Position numbers and translations under genes: made by a program | The notes under the pieces: model-generated | The model's input: the letters and a program-made list of their open reading frames with translations, nothing else | Database searches by the model: none | Told to the model about the DNA's origin: nothing | In this document: one piece after another, positions 47,949 to 56,955 of the stretch | Layout of the letters: each line of letters begins with the position of its first letter | How positions within the stretch are numbered: the first letter of the stretch is position 1 | DNA from: Xanthobacteraceae bacterium | GTDB lineage: Bacteria > Pseudomonadota > Alphaproteobacteria > Rhizobiales > Xanthobacteraceae | Direction: 5' to 3' | Length of the DNA: 64,000 bases | Assembly: GCA_031291475.1 (NCBI GenBank) | Contig: JARLIY010000132.1 | Location: 310,001 to 374,000 of the forward strand

Positions 47949-49096
47949 TCCGCCGGCAGCGGCTCCCTCACTCCGTCCTCGGCCGCGGCAGACGCCCGAT
48001 CGCGGCGCAGCGCCGTCCAGTGCCGCCAAGTGCCGACGATGCCGCGCGGCAGAAGCAGCGTCACCAAGATGAACAGCGCGCCCAGCATGAACAACCAATA
48101 AGGGGCGAGGAACCCCGAGGTGAAATATGTCTTGGCGTAGTTGACCAGCACTGCACCGATCACCGCGCCGGAAAGCGTGCCGCGGCCGCCGACCGCGACC
48201 CAGATCACGGCCTCGATGGAATTGGCCGGAGCGAACTCGCTCGGATTGATGATGCCGACCTGCGGCACATAAAGCGCGCCGGCAACGCCGGCCATGCAGG
48301 CCGACAGCGTGAACACGAAGACCTTGTAGGACTCGATCCGGTAGCCGAGGAACCGCGTGCGCGATTCGGCATCGCGGATGGCGAGCAGCACCTTGCCGAA
48401 CTTCGAGGTGATGATGGCGCGGCAGAGGAGAAAGGCGAGCATAATCGCCACGCAGGAGATCGAGAACAGCGCCGCGCGCGTCGTTTCCGCCTGGACGTTG
48501 AAGCCGAGGATGTCCTTGAAATCGGTCAGGCCGTTGTTGCCGCCGAAGCCGAAATTGTTGCGGAAGAAGCCGAGCATCAGCGCGAAAGTCAGCGCCTGCG
48601 TGATGATCGACAGATAGACGCCGGTGACGCGGCTGCGAAACGCGAACCAGCCGAAGACAAAAGCGAGCACGCCCGGCACCACCACGACCATGAGCAAGGC
48701 GTAGGGGAAAAACTGGAATCCGTACCAATAGACCGGCAACTCCTTCCAGTTCAGGAACACCATGAAATCCGGCAGAATCGGATCGGCATAGACGCCGCGG
48801 GTGCCGATCTGGCGCATGAGATACATGCCCATGGCGTAGCCGCCCAGCGCGAAGAAGGCACCGTGACCGAGGGAAAGAATGCCGCAGTATCCCCAAATCA
48901 GGTCGATTGACAGCGCCAGCAGCGCATAGCAGGCGTATTTGCCGAATAGCGCGACCAGGTAGGTCGGTATGTGGAAGGTGGAGGATTCCGGCAGCGCCAG
49001 AGTGAGTATAGGCACGACGATGGCGATCGCGGCGACGACGATCAAAAACAGCGTCGCACCGCGGTCCAGCGAACGGATGAGGATATGCGTGGTCAC
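47945..49096 (-). CDS. urtC: Urea ABC transporter permease UrtC
   Basis: UrtC is one of two LivHM-type permeases forming the transmembrane channel. The 383-residue protein has about ten hydrophobic segments, beginning with LFLIVVAAIAIVVPILTLAL. The conserved YALLALSIDLIWGYCGILSL and ALGGYAMGMYLMRQIG are present, and AVIWVAVGGRGTLSGAVIGA lies in the cytoplasmic loop that contacts the ATPases. It overlaps urtD by four bases. Upstream, a 148-nt spacer filled by a G/C-rich repeat separates it from urtB, which is unusual inside an operon. Confidence 0.95.
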   Translation of the reverse strand: MTTHILIRSLDRGATLFLIVVAAIAIVVPILTLALPESSTFHIPTYLVALFGKYACYALLALSIDLIWGYCGILSLGHGAFFALGGYAMGMYLMRQIGTRGVYADPILPDFMVFLNWKELPVYWYGFQFFPYALLMVVVVPGVLAFVFGWFAFRSRVTGVYLSIITQALTFALMLGFFRNNFGFGGNNGLTDFKDILGFNVQAETTRAALFSISCVAIMLAFLLCRAIITSKFGKVLLAIRDAESRTRFLGYRIESYKVFVFTLSACMAGVAGALYVPQVGIINPSEFAPANSIEAVIWVAVGGRGTLSGAVIGAVLVNYAKTYFTSGFLAPYWLFMLGALFILVTLLLPRGIVGTWRHWTALRRDRASAAAEDGVREPLPAE

Positions 49097-49111
49097 GGAT
49101 GCGCTCCGTGA

Positions 49112-49230
49112 ACTCCCTCTCCCCAGGGGGGAGAGGGTTGGGGTGAGGGGGTTCGGCGATGGGGCTTCGATTTCAGGGCCCCGTCACCCGCGCCTTCGGC
49201 GCGACCTCTCCCCACCGGGGAGAGGTGAAG
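49112..49230. repeat. G/C-rich repeat element, copy G6, between urtB and urtC
   Basis: ccctctccccaggggggaga followed by a G-run pairs with acctctccccaccggggagagg about 60 nt on. It belongs to the same family as G1-G5 and fills nearly all of the urtB-urtC spacer, inside the operon. Confidence 0.68.
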
Positions 49231-49244
49231 AAGATGCATCGTCG

Positions 49245-50855
49245 TCACGCTTCCACCGCCCGGCCCTTCAGGGCGAACATACCCCGCGGCCGCTTCTGGA
49301 TGAACAGGATGATCAGCACCAATATCGCAATCTTGCCGAGCACCGCGCCAGCATAAGGTTCGAGGAACTTGTTGGCGATACCGAGCACGAAGGAGCCGAC
49401 CAGCGTGCCCCAGAGATTGCCGACGCCGCCGAACACCACAACCATGAAGCTGTCGATGATGTAGCCCTGGCCGAGATTGGGGCTGACGTTGTCGATCTGC
49501 GACAGCGCCACACCGGCCATGCCGGCGATGCCGGAGCCTAGCCCGAAGGTTAGCGCGTCGACGCGGCTGGTGCGGATCCCCATCGAGGCGGCCATCGGTC
49601 GGTTCTGCGTCACCGCGCGCATCTCCAAGCCGAAGCGCGTGTAGCGAAGTAGTGCCAGCAACGCGATGAAGACGGCGAGCGCAAAACAGACGATCCACAG
49701 GCGGTTATAGGTGATGGTGATGCCGCCGAGATCGAACGCGCCGCTCATCCAGGACGGATTACCGACATCGCGGTTGTTCGGACCGAACGTCGAGCGCACC
49801 GCCTGCTGCAGGATCAGCGAAAGCCCCCAGGTCGCGAGCAGCGTCTCCAGCGGCCTGCCGTAGAGGAAGCGGATGATGGTGCGTTCGATGACGATGCCGA
49901 TACAACCGGCGACCAGGAACGATAGCGGAATGGCGATCGCCAGCGAATAATCGAATAATGCCGGATTGTGGTTGCGGATCGTCTCCTGCACCACGAAGGT
50001 GACGTAAGCCCCGATCATGACCATCTCGCCATGCGCCATGTTGATCACGCCCATCACGCCGAAGGTGATGGCAAGCCCAATAGCGGCGAGCAACAATACC
50101 GAGCCGAGAGAAATTCCGTACCAGGCGTTCTGCACCGCCTCCCACAGCACAAGACGGTTCTTGATGCCGCCGATCGCCGCGGCGGCGCTTTTCAGGACCG
50201 GCGCCGAGGTATCCGGTGGCAGGCTGGAAAGAAGGCCGAGAGAATCCTGGTCGGCGCGCTGGCGGATTATGTCTACCGCGGCGAGTTTGTCTTCATCGCT
50301 GGCCTTGCCGCTGGACAGTATGATGGCGGCGCGCGCCTCCATCATCACACGCTTCACGCCGGGCTCCTGCTCCTTGGCAATGGCGTTCTCGAGCGTCGGC
50401 AGGACGGCGGCCTGGCGCGATTTGAAAACGGCCTGGGCGGCGTCGTAGCGCGTGCCGGGGTTTTTGACGAGCAGGGTCAGGCCGCCCATCGCGGCGTCGA
50501 TCGCCCCGCGCAACCGATTGTTGAGGCGGACGAGCTCGACATCGGCCGGCGCGGTGCCCACAATTGGTTTTCCCGTTGCGGCGTCGGTCAGCTTGCCGGA
50601 ACCGTCTTTGACGTAGACCGCCTTCTTTTCGGCGCTGAACATCAACTGCCCGTCCTGCAAGGCTCGAACGACGGTTAGAGCCCGCGGATCGCCGCTGGCG
50701 GCAACCTCGTTGATGCCGGTGATGGTCTCGCTGAAATCGTCGGCGGTGAAATGGGCGAGTGCGTCTTCGAGGCTCGCGGCGCGCGCGGCCGTGCCACCCA
50801 GCGCGAAGCTGAAGGCCAATAGGAGAGCGACGAGGCAAGCTCGGCTGAAACGCAT
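49245..50855 (-). CDS. urtB: Urea ABC transporter permease UrtB
   Basis: UrtB is the second permease and, as in other proteobacteria, carries a long extracytoplasmic N-terminal domain. A signal peptide (about residues 1-28, ending AARAAS) is followed by a 200-residue helical region. LivH-like membrane segments then begin at about residue 245 with LGSVLLLAAIGLAITFGVMG and VINMAHGEMVMIGAYVTF. TLLATWGLSLILQQAVRSTFG and VVVFGGVGNLWGTLVGSFVL are conserved. ATG 50855 is chosen because it begins the signal peptide; the track adds 21 residues. The total is 536 residues. urtA lies 73 nt upstream. Confidence 0.94.
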   Translation of the reverse strand: MRFSRACLVALLLAFSFALGGTAARAASLEDALAHFTADDFSETITGINEVAASGDPRALTVVRALQDGQLMFSAEKKAVYVKDGSGKLTDAATGKPIVGTAPADVELVRLNNRLRGAIDAAMGGLTLLVKNPGTRYDAAQAVFKSRQAAVLPTLENAIAKEQEPGVKRVMMEARAAIILSSGKASDEDKLAAVDIIRQRADQDSLGLLSSLPPDTSAPVLKSAAAAIGGIKNRLVLWEAVQNAWYGISLGSVLLLAAIGLAITFGVMGVINMAHGEMVMIGAYVTFVVQETIRNHNPALFDYSLAIAIPLSFLVAGCIGIVIERTIIRFLYGRPLETLLATWGLSLILQQAVRSTFGPNNRDVGNPSWMSGAFDLGGITITYNRLWIVCFALAVFIALLALLRYTRFGLEMRAVTQNRPMAASMGIRTSRVDALTFGLGSGIAGMAGVALSQIDNVSPNLGQGYIIDSFMVVVFGGVGNLWGTLVGSFVLGIANKFLEPYAGAVLGKIAILVLIILFIQKRPRGMFALKGRAVEA

Positions 50856-50928
50856 CGCAATGTTCCCGGCCTTGATGCGGGAAGGCGATACGCCGCCTTC
50901 CCGCGAGGTCACTATCACAGCGTCGTCG

Positions 50929-52251
50929 TTACGAGGCGCCGCCGCACTTCTTGGTCACGGTATTGTAGTTGCCGCACTTGAGCGTCACCCAATCGCCAAT
51001 GAGATCTTTCGATCCGGGCAGGTAAGCCGACCAGGCGGCGCCGGGTACTAGCCCCTTGGTCTTCCACACCACGTCGAACTGGCCGTCGGGGCGGATTTCC
51101 CCGATGAAGACCGGCTTGGTGATGTGATGGTTCGGCAACAACTCCGAGATGCCGCCGGTGAGGTTCGGCGCCTTGGTGCCGGGCAGCGCCTCGATCACCT
51201 TGTCGGGGTCGGTGCTGCCGACCTTCTCGACCGCCTTCACCCACATGGCGAAGCCGATGACATGAGCTTCCATCGGATCGTTGGTGGTGCGTTTCGGGTT
51301 CTTGGTGAACTCGTGCCACGCCTTGATGAAGGCCTCATTCTCCGGCGTCTTGATCGACTCGAAATAGTTCCAGGCGGCGAGGTGGCCGACCAGCGGCTTG
51401 GTGTCGAGACCGGCGAGCTCTTCTTCGCCGACCGAGAACGCCACCACCGGGATATCGGTCGCCTTGATGCCCTGGTTTCCGAGTTCCTTATAGAAGGGCA
51501 CGTTGGCATCGCCGTTGATGGTGGAGACCACCGCAGTCTTCTTGCCCGCGGAGCCGAACGCCTTGATCTTGGAGACTTCGGTCTGCCAGTCGGAGAAGCC
51601 GAACGGCGTGTAGTTGATCATGATGTCGTCGGGGCTCACCTTGAGCACGTCCTTGAGGTAAGCTTCGAGGATCTTGTTGGTGGTGCGTGGATAGACGTAG
51701 TCGGTGCCTTCGAGCACCCAACGCTTCACCGAGCCGCCTTCGGAACTCGCGAGATAATCGACGGCAGGGATCGCCTGCTGGTTCGGCGCTGCGCCGGTGT
51801 AGATCACGTTACGCTCGCTCTCCTCGCCCTCATACTGCACCGGATAGAACAGAAGGCTGTTGAGCTCCTTGAACACCGGCAACACTGATTTACGCGACAC
51901 CGACGTCCAGCAGCCGAACACGACGGCGACTTTATCCTTGCTGATCAGCTCGCGGGCCTTTTCCGCGAACAACGGCCAGTTCGAGGCCGGATCGACGACG
52001 ACGGCTTCGAGCTTCTTACCGAGCACGCCGCCCTTCTTATTCTGCTCTTCGATGAGCATGAGCACCACGTCCTTCAGCGTCGTTTCGCTGATGGCCATCG
52101 TGCCGGACAACGAGTGGAGAATGCCGACCTTGATCGTATCCTGAGCCTGGGCGGGCAGTGCCGCCGTTAGGCCAAGGGCAAGACCAGCCGCGGCGGCAAG
52201 CCAGCGGCGGCCCCGTGGTCGCCGTGCGACCACGCCAATGGAGTTGAGCAT
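50929..52251 (-). CDS. urtA: Urea ABC transporter substrate-binding protein UrtA
   Basis: UrtA is the periplasmic receptor of the importer. A long signal peptide with twin arginines (VARRPRGRRWLAAAAGLALG, cleavage near AQAQD) is followed by IKVGILHSLSGTMAISETTL. FGCWTSVSRKSVLPVFKELN, LLFYPVQYEGEESERNVIYTG and the C-terminal cysteine pair typical of urea-binding proteins follow. At 440 residues the length is normal. It is the first gene of the urt-ure series, with AGAGGA before the ATG. A near-consensus sigma-54 promoter lies about 60 nt upstream, indicating nitrogen control. It is divergent from the thioesterase gene. Confidence 0.96.
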   Translation of the reverse strand: MLNSIGVVARRPRGRRWLAAAAGLALGLTAALPAQAQDTIKVGILHSLSGTMAISETTLKDVVLMLIEEQNKKGGVLGKKLEAVVVDPASNWPLFAEKARELISKDKVAVVFGCWTSVSRKSVLPVFKELNSLLFYPVQYEGEESERNVIYTGAAPNQQAIPAVDYLASSEGGSVKRWVLEGTDYVYPRTTNKILEAYLKDVLKVSPDDIMINYTPFGFSDWQTEVSKIKAFGSAGKKTAVVSTINGDANVPFYKELGNQGIKATDIPVVAFSVGEEELAGLDTKPLVGHLAAWNYFESIKTPENEAFIKAWHEFTKNPKRTTNDPMEAHVIGFAMWVKAVEKVGSTDPDKVIEALPGTKAPNLTGGISELLPNHHITKPVFIGEIRPDGQFDVVWKTKGLVPGAAWSAYLPGSKDLIGDWVTLKCGNYNTVTKKCGGAS

Positions 52252-52311
52252 CGCGATGTCCTCTGTTTGACGCGCGTATCCGGCAGGGCGCCGTTACGCG
52301 AGCGGCAAATC

Positions 52312-52326
52312 GCAAGGAGCGTGCCA
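52312..52326 (-). promoter_or_regulatory. Sigma-54 (RpoN) promoter of the urt-ure genes
   Basis: On the minus strand TGGCACG-CTCC-TTGC matches the RpoN consensus TGGCAC-N5-TTGCW at the -24/-12 positions, with the invariant GG and GC 10 bp apart. The start would fall near 52300, leaving about 50 nt to the urtA ATG. No exact NtrC site is seen, but a GCGCAA/TTGCGC palindrome lies about 60 nt upstream. Confidence 0.82.
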
Positions 52327-52384
52327 AACAATCACTGATGCTAATCCCTTGGTTTCAGGGCAAGATTCAACTAGGCGGACAATA

Positions 52385-52402
52385 GCGCAATGCGACTTGC
52401 GC
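52385..52402. promoter_or_regulatory. Palindrome upstream of the sigma-54 promoter
   Basis: GCGCAA-TGCGAC-TTGCGC has perfect 6-bp arms and lies about 60-75 bp upstream of the -24 element. That is within the range for an enhancer-binding activator, although it does not match the usual NtrC consensus. Confidence 0.35.
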
Positions 52403-52540
52403 CCATTTTGAATCCGATTCCGAGCCCAATGTCGCCTATTTTTTAGGCTGCAACATAAAAATACCGAGAGAATACTGTTTAAATATTGGGCAGGCCTCGA
52501 GTGCATTGCGCTTCGCCGCCAATCCTGAAAAACAGGGCTC

Positions 52541-52969
52541 ATGGCCAGTTTCGTCAACCGGCGACAATTCACGATCGAATGGGGCTACTGCGACCCGGCG
52601 GGGAACGTGTTCAACAGCCGCTTCTTCGAATTCTTCGACTGGGGGACGTGGGCGCTGTTCGAGAAGGCGCTTGGCGTGCGGCCGGCCGACCTCGCCGGCG
52701 TCTTCGGCATCATCGGCATTCCGCTGGTCGATGCCAGCGCACGCTTCCTTGCGCCCGCCCGGTTCGGAGATGTCGTCGAGCTTTCCTCGCGGGTGAGAGA
52801 GTTCCGCCGCTCGAGCTTCGACATCGAGCACCGGCTGACGGTGAGCGGCAGCCTTGCGGTCGAGGGCCTCGAGACTCGCGTATGGGCCAAGCGTCATGCC
52901 GCCGACCCGTTGCAGATCAAGGCGCAGCCCGTCCCCGAGGAGGTCATCACGCGCTTTCAGGTGCCGTGA
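52541..52969 (+). CDS. 4-hydroxybenzoyl-CoA thioesterase-like hotdog protein
   Basis: The 142-residue protein opens with FTIEWGYCDPAGNVFNSRFF, the YxDxxG-x-V-F active-site pattern of the 4-hydroxybenzoyl-CoA thioesterase (FcbC/YbgC) family. FFEFFDWGTWALFEKALG follows. It lies 107 nt upstream of the 4-hydroxybenzoyl-CoA reductase genes on the same strand, which makes an aromatic acyl-CoA a likely substrate. It may release the free acid when CoA is trapped, or act on a related intermediate. It is divergent from urtA; the spacer toward it is A/T-rich with a GCCTA/TAGGC hairpin. The reaction is a family inference. Confidence 0.85.
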   Translation: MASFVNRRQFTIEWGYCDPAGNVFNSRFFEFFDWGTWALFEKALGVRPADLAGVFGIIGIPLVDASARFLAPARFGDVVELSSRVREFRRSSFDIEHRLTVSGSLAVEGLETRVWAKRHAADPLQIKAQPVPEEVITRFQVP

Positions 52970-53010
52970 ACACGCACGACAAATACTGGCTCGCGTGACC
53001 CCCATCCGAT

Positions 53011-53039
53011 TTGAACGCGGCAGGGGATGCTGATATTAA
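53011..53039 (+). promoter_or_regulatory. Possible sigma-70 promoter upstream of the reductase genes
   Basis: TTGAAC, a 17-nt spacer and TATTAA match the -35/-10 pattern at four of six positions each. They end 36 nt before the small-subunit ATG. No FNR-type TTGAT-N4-ATCAA box is visible, although anaerobic control would be expected for this enzyme. Confidence 0.3.
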
Positions 53040-53075
53040 AATCGGCATAAACAGAAAAGCCGCCGATAGGCCCGC

Positions 53076-53558
53076 ATGGCGCGCATTCTTCAGCTCACGC
53101 TCAACGGCCGCGCCCGCAGCGATGCGATAGCTGAAAACGTTTTGCTGCTGGACTATTTGCGGGAATACGTCGGATTCACCGGAACGAAAACGGGCTGCGA
53201 CGGCGGCGAGTGCGGTGCTTGCACCGTGCTCATCGACGACGAGCCGCGCCTTTCATGTCTCACGCTGGCGGCGCTCGCCGACGGCACGCGCGTCGACACG
53301 GTCGAATCGCTGGTCAGCGACGGCCGCTTGTCCGCGGTGCAGCGCGGCTTCCATGAGAAGCTCGGTTCGCAATGCGGCTATTGCACGCCGGGATTCATCA
53401 TGGCGTCCGCCGGCTTGCTCCGGCGGAATCCGCGGCCGAGCGAAGATGAGATCCGCGAAGCATTAGGCAGCAACATCTGCCGCTGCACCGGCTATGTGAA
53501 AATCATCGAAGCGGTGATGCATGCGGCCGAGCTTCACGCCGCCGGCGTCTCACCGTGA
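53076..53558 (+). CDS. hcrC: 4-hydroxybenzoyl-CoA reductase, 2Fe-2S (gamma) subunit
   Basis: This is the small iron-sulfur subunit of a xanthine-oxidase-family molybdenum hydroxylase/dehydroxylase. The plant-type 2Fe-2S site is TGCDGGECGACTVLID with the fourth Cys in RLSC. The second cluster is CGYCTPGFIMASAG and ICRCTGYVKIIEAV. At 160 residues it is typical. Together with the next two genes it forms the complete enzyme, which in Thauera and Rhodopseudomonas (there called HbaB) reductively removes the hydroxyl of 4-hydroxybenzoyl-CoA to give benzoyl-CoA. The specific name rests on the beta subunit; the gamma subunit alone would fit other family members. Confidence 0.88.
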   Translation: MARILQLTLNGRARSDAIAENVLLLDYLREYVGFTGTKTGCDGGECGACTVLIDDEPRLSCLTLAALADGTRVDTVESLVSDGRLSAVQRGFHEKLGSQCGYCTPGFIMASAGLLRRNPRPSEDEIREALGSNICRCTGYVKIIEAVMHAAELHAAGVSP

Positions 53559-53598
53559 GCGAAACGGGCATCCGGCGTAAGCGGAGCGGACATCTGAA

Positions 53599-55935
53599 AT
53601 GAACGAGATCGTCCCCGCGCATAACATCGGCGGCTATGTGCCGCTAGTGGACGGACCGGAGAAGGTGTCCGGGCGGGCCAAATACACGGCCGATTTCATC
53701 GTGCCGGGAATGCTGGCCGGACGCATCCTTCGCAGCCCTTATTCACACGCCGAAATCCTGGACGTGGATGTTTCCGAAGCGCTGCAATTGCCCGGCGTCA
53801 AGGCGATCGTCACCGGGGCCGATTGCGACAAGGGCTTCGGCGTGCTGCCGATCGCCCGCACGGAATATCCGCTGGCGCGCGAGCGGGTGCGTTATTGCGG
53901 AGAGCCGTTAGCCGCCGTCGCCGCCGTCGATGACGCGACGGCAAAAGAGGCGCTCAAGCGCATCAAGCTCAAGGTCCGCGAACTTCCCGCTTATCATACC
54001 GCGGGTGCCGCGATGGCCCCCAACGCCATCGAATTGCACAAGCACCGGCCGAAGAATATCGAGCGCGATGTTTTTTTTGAGCTCGGCGACGTCGCAGTCG
54101 CGTTCGCCGCCGCCGATTTGGTGCGCGAAGGCACCTATAATTGCGCCGAGGTCTGCCAGAACCAGATGGAGATGCACGCCGCGGTCGCCGACTACGACGC
54201 CGAACGCGACCGCATCACGGTGCATGCCTCGACCCAAGTGCCCTACTACGTGCACCTCATGCTGTCGCACATCCTGGGCATGGACATGTCCCGCATCCGC
54301 GTGATCAAGCCGCATGTCGGCGGCGGCTTCGGTTGCCGCACCGAGACGCTTAACGTCGAGCTGATCGCCGCTCTCCTGGCGCGCAAAGCCGGCGGCTGCG
54401 TGCGCCTGGTGGTCAATCGCGAAGAGACATTTATTACCCATCGCGGCCGGCCGGAAACCGACATTCGCCTCAAGCTCGGCATGCGCAAGGACGGGCGCAT
54501 CACCGCCGTCGAATGCGAATGCATCCAGCGCGGCGGCGCGCATTCGGGCTACGGCGTGGTCACCATCCTTTATGCCGGCTCGATGCTGTACGCGATCTAC
54601 GATCTGCACAACGTCAAATATGTCGGCAAGCGCGTGCTGACCAACACGCCGCCCTGCGGCGCGTTTCGCGGCCATGGCACCGTCGATATCCGTTTCGCCT
54701 TCGAAAGCCTGCTCGACGACATGGCGGGCGCGCTCGGGCTTGATCCCTTTGCCGTGCGCCGCGTCAACCTGTTGCCGGCCGTCCCGAACTTCACCGACAA
54801 CGACCTGATGGTGAACAGCTATGGCTTGCCGGAATGCCTGGATTGGGTCGAGCGCGAGAGCGGCTGGAAGACGCGCAAAGGCAAGCTCGCGCGCAGCAAG
54901 GGCCATATCCGCAAAGGGCTCGGCATGGCCTGCTCGCATTACATCAGCGGCGCCTCAAAGCCGGTAAACTGGACCGGCGAACCGCATGCCACGGTCAAGC
55001 TCAAGCTCGATTTCGACGGTTCGATCGTGCTGCTCACCGGCGCCGCCGAGATCGGGCAGGGCTCCTCCACCGTCCTCGTGCAGAGCGTTGCCGAGGTGCT
55101 CGGGCTCGATCTGTCCCGCATCCGCATCGTCACCGGCGACAGTGACGTGGTGCCGAAGGACAACGGTTCCTATTCCTCGCGCGTCACTTTCATGGTCGGC
55201 AACGCCGCGATCGATGCGGCGAACAATCTCAAGGCCGTGCTGATCGCGGCGGCGGCGCGTAAGCTTGACGCCAAGCCGGGCGAGATCGAGTGCCTGGGCG
55301 AACTCTACCGCGCCGGCGTGCAGGACAAGGGACTGGCCTTCAACGAGGTGGTCACCGAAGCGCTCAAGGATACCGGCACCATCACCGTGACCGGAAACTA
55401 CTCGACCATCCCCGAATCGCACGGCGGCAAGAAATATCGCGGCGCCGCGATCGGCGGCACCATGGGCTACAGCTACTCGGCGCAGGTGGTCGAAGTCAGC
55501 GTCGACGACGAGACCGGCGTGGTCACCGTCGACAAGGTCTGGGTGGCGCACGATTGCGGCAAGGCGCTCAATCGGCTTTCCGTCGAGGGCCAGGTGCAGG
55601 GTTCGGTGTGGATGGGCATGGGCCAGGCGATGAGCGAGGAAGCGGCCTATCACCAAGGCCTCATGCTCACGGCCAATATGCTCGATTACCGCGTGCCCAC
55701 GATCCAGGATTCGCCGCCGATCGAGGTCGGCATCGTCGAAAGCAACGACCCGCATGGGCCGTTCGGCGCCAAGGAAGCCGGCGAGGGCTCGTTGGCGGCG
55801 TTCCTGCCGGCGCTGACCAACGCCATCGCCGACGCCACGGGGCTCCGCTTCAACGACTTGCCGGTGACGCCGGACCGCGTTTTCGCCGCGCTCGAAAAGC
55901 GCGCGCGGGGCCGCAAGGGCAACGGCGGCGCCTGA
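53599..55935 (+). CDS. hcrA: 4-hydroxybenzoyl-CoA reductase, molybdopterin (alpha) subunit
   Basis: This is the large catalytic subunit binding molybdenum-pterin cytosine dinucleotide. The 778 residues follow the family: a small aldehyde-oxidase a/b hammerhead domain with [20 protein letters not shown] first. The Mo-binding domain follows with [60 protein letters not shown] and [20 protein letters not shown], where the catalytic glutamate lies in the EAGEG segment. It starts 40 nt after the gamma subunit and overlaps the beta subunit by one base (TGATG). Adjacent thioesterase and CoA-ligase genes support aromatic CoA metabolism. Equivalent to HbaC in Rhodopseudomonas. Confidence 0.88.
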   Translation: MNEIVPAHNIGGYVPLVDGPEKVSGRAKYTADFIVPGMLAGRILRSPYSHAEILDVDVSEALQLPGVKAIVTGADCDKGFGVLPIARTEYPLARERVRYCGEPLAAVAAVDDATAKEALKRIKLKVRELPAYHTAGAAMAPNAIELHKHRPKNIERDVFFELGDVAVAFAAADLVREGTYNCAEVCQNQMEMHAAVADYDAERDRITVHASTQVPYYVHLMLSHILGMDMSRIRVIKPHVGGGFGCRTETLNVELIAALLARKAGGCVRLVVNREETFITHRGRPETDIRLKLGMRKDGRITAVECECIQRGGAHSGYGVVTILYAGSMLYAIYDLHNVKYVGKRVLTNTPPCGAFRGHGTVDIRFAFESLLDDMAGALGLDPFAVRRVNLLPAVPNFTDNDLMVNSYGLPECLDWVERESGWKTRKGKLARSKGHIRKGLGMACSHYISGASKPVNWTGEPHATVKLKLDFDGSIVLLTGAAEIGQGSSTVLVQSVAEVLGLDLSRIRIVTGDSDVVPKDNGSYSSRVTFMVGNAAIDAANNLKAVLIAAAARKLDAKPGEIECLGELYRAGVQDKGLAFNEVVTEALKDTGTITVTGNYSTIPESHGGKKYRGAAIGGTMGYSYSAQVVEVSVDDETGVVTVDKVWVAHDCGKALNRLSVEGQVQGSVWMGMGQAMSEEAAYHQGLMLTANMLDYRVPTIQDSPPIEVGIVESNDPHGPFGAKEAGEGSLAAFLPALTNAIADATGLRFNDLPVTPDRVFAALEKRARGRKGNGGA

Positions 55936-56951
55936 TGGATGCGTTGCCGTCCTTCGATCTCGTCCGCCCGCGGACGCTCGCCGAGTTGATCGAAGCGCGC
56001 GCCGCTTTTCCAGACGGCCGCGTGCTTGGCGGCGGCACCGACTTGATGGTCAACATCCGGCGCGGCATCGTCGCCCCGCCGGTGCTCATCGACATCAATG
56101 GCGTGCGCGAATTACGCGACATCAAGGCGGATGTACGCGGGCTCGAAATCGGCACGGCGGCGACGCTTGCCGCGCTTGCCGCGCATGCAGGCGTGGCGCG
56201 GCATTATCCGGTTGTGGCGCAGGCCGCCGGCCATATCGCCGGTCCCACCCAGCGCAACATGGGAACGGTCGGCGGCAATCTCGCGCTCGACACCCGCTGC
56301 ATTTTCTACAATCAGAGCGAGTGGTGGCGCGAGGCCAACCATCACTGCCTCAAGACCACCGGCGAAATCTGCCACGTGGCGCCGAAAAGCCGCGGCGTGT
56401 GCTTCGCCACGTTCAGCGGCGACCTCGCGCCGGCGCTGCTCACGCTCGACGCCGAGATCGACGTTGCCGGACCCGCAGGACGGCGGACGATGCCGCTCGC
56501 CGATCTCTATATCGGCTATGCGCGCCAGGACGAGCCGGTGACGGAAACCCGCGGCGACGGCAAATTCTTCCTGTCGCTGCGGCACGGCGAGGTGATCGTC
56601 GCGGTCAAGGCCCACAATACGCCCGGCCTGCGCTCGGCCTACGACAAGATCCGCATCCGCAAGTCGATCGAATATCCGGTCACCGGCGTCGCCGTGGCGT
56701 TGCGACGCGACGGCGACACGCTCGCCGATCTGCGCGTCGCCTTCACCGGCACCAATCCGCGGCCGGTGCGGCTTTCCGGAACCGACAAACTGTGCGGCGG
56801 GCCGCTCGACGCGCGCGTATTCGCCGGCCTCGACGCGCTGGTGCGCGACCAGATCATGGCGATGAAAACGACGTTCACGCCCGGCCATTATCGCCGCCGC
56901 GTCGCCGGCGTGCTGGCACGGCGGCTCGCGCAAAAATTATTCGTGTTGTGA
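55935..56951 (+). CDS. hcrB: 4-hydroxybenzoyl-CoA reductase, FAD (beta) subunit with extra Fe-S loop
   Basis: The FAD-binding subunit has LGGGTDLMVNIRRGIVAPPV and AGPTQRNMGTVGGNLALDTR, as in CO dehydrogenase medium subunits. What makes it specific is the insertion after LDTRC, with FYNQSEWWREANHHCLKTTG and EICHVAPKSRGVC. Four cysteines are spaced as in the beta subunit of the Thauera 4-hydroxybenzoyl-CoA reductase, where they hold an additional 4Fe-4S cluster that reverses the usual electron flow. The product has 338 residues. Its start overlaps hcrA, and it converges on the ligase gene 4 nt away. This is the strongest evidence for a true dehydroxylating reductase here. Confidence 0.9.
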   Translation: MDALPSFDLVRPRTLAELIEARAAFPDGRVLGGGTDLMVNIRRGIVAPPVLIDINGVRELRDIKADVRGLEIGTAATLAALAAHAGVARHYPVVAQAAGHIAGPTQRNMGTVGGNLALDTRCIFYNQSEWWREANHHCLKTTGEICHVAPKSRGVCFATFSGDLAPALLTLDAEIDVAGPAGRRTMPLADLYIGYARQDEPVTETRGDGKFFLSLRHGEVIVAVKAHNTPGLRSAYDKIRIRKSIEYPVTGVAVALRRDGDTLADLRVAFTGTNPRPVRLSGTDKLCGGPLDARVFAGLDALVRDQIMAMKTTFTPGHYRRRVAGVLARRLAQKLFVL

Positions 56952-56955
56952 CGGC

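Noticed and set aside
47949-48896. N-terminal extension of urtD in the 569-aa track frame
   Set aside because: It reads urtC in a wrong frame; the ATG at 47948 overlapping the urtC stop is the natural start.
53908-54939. 343-aa minus-strand ORF
   Set aside because: Antisense shadow of the reductase alpha subunit.
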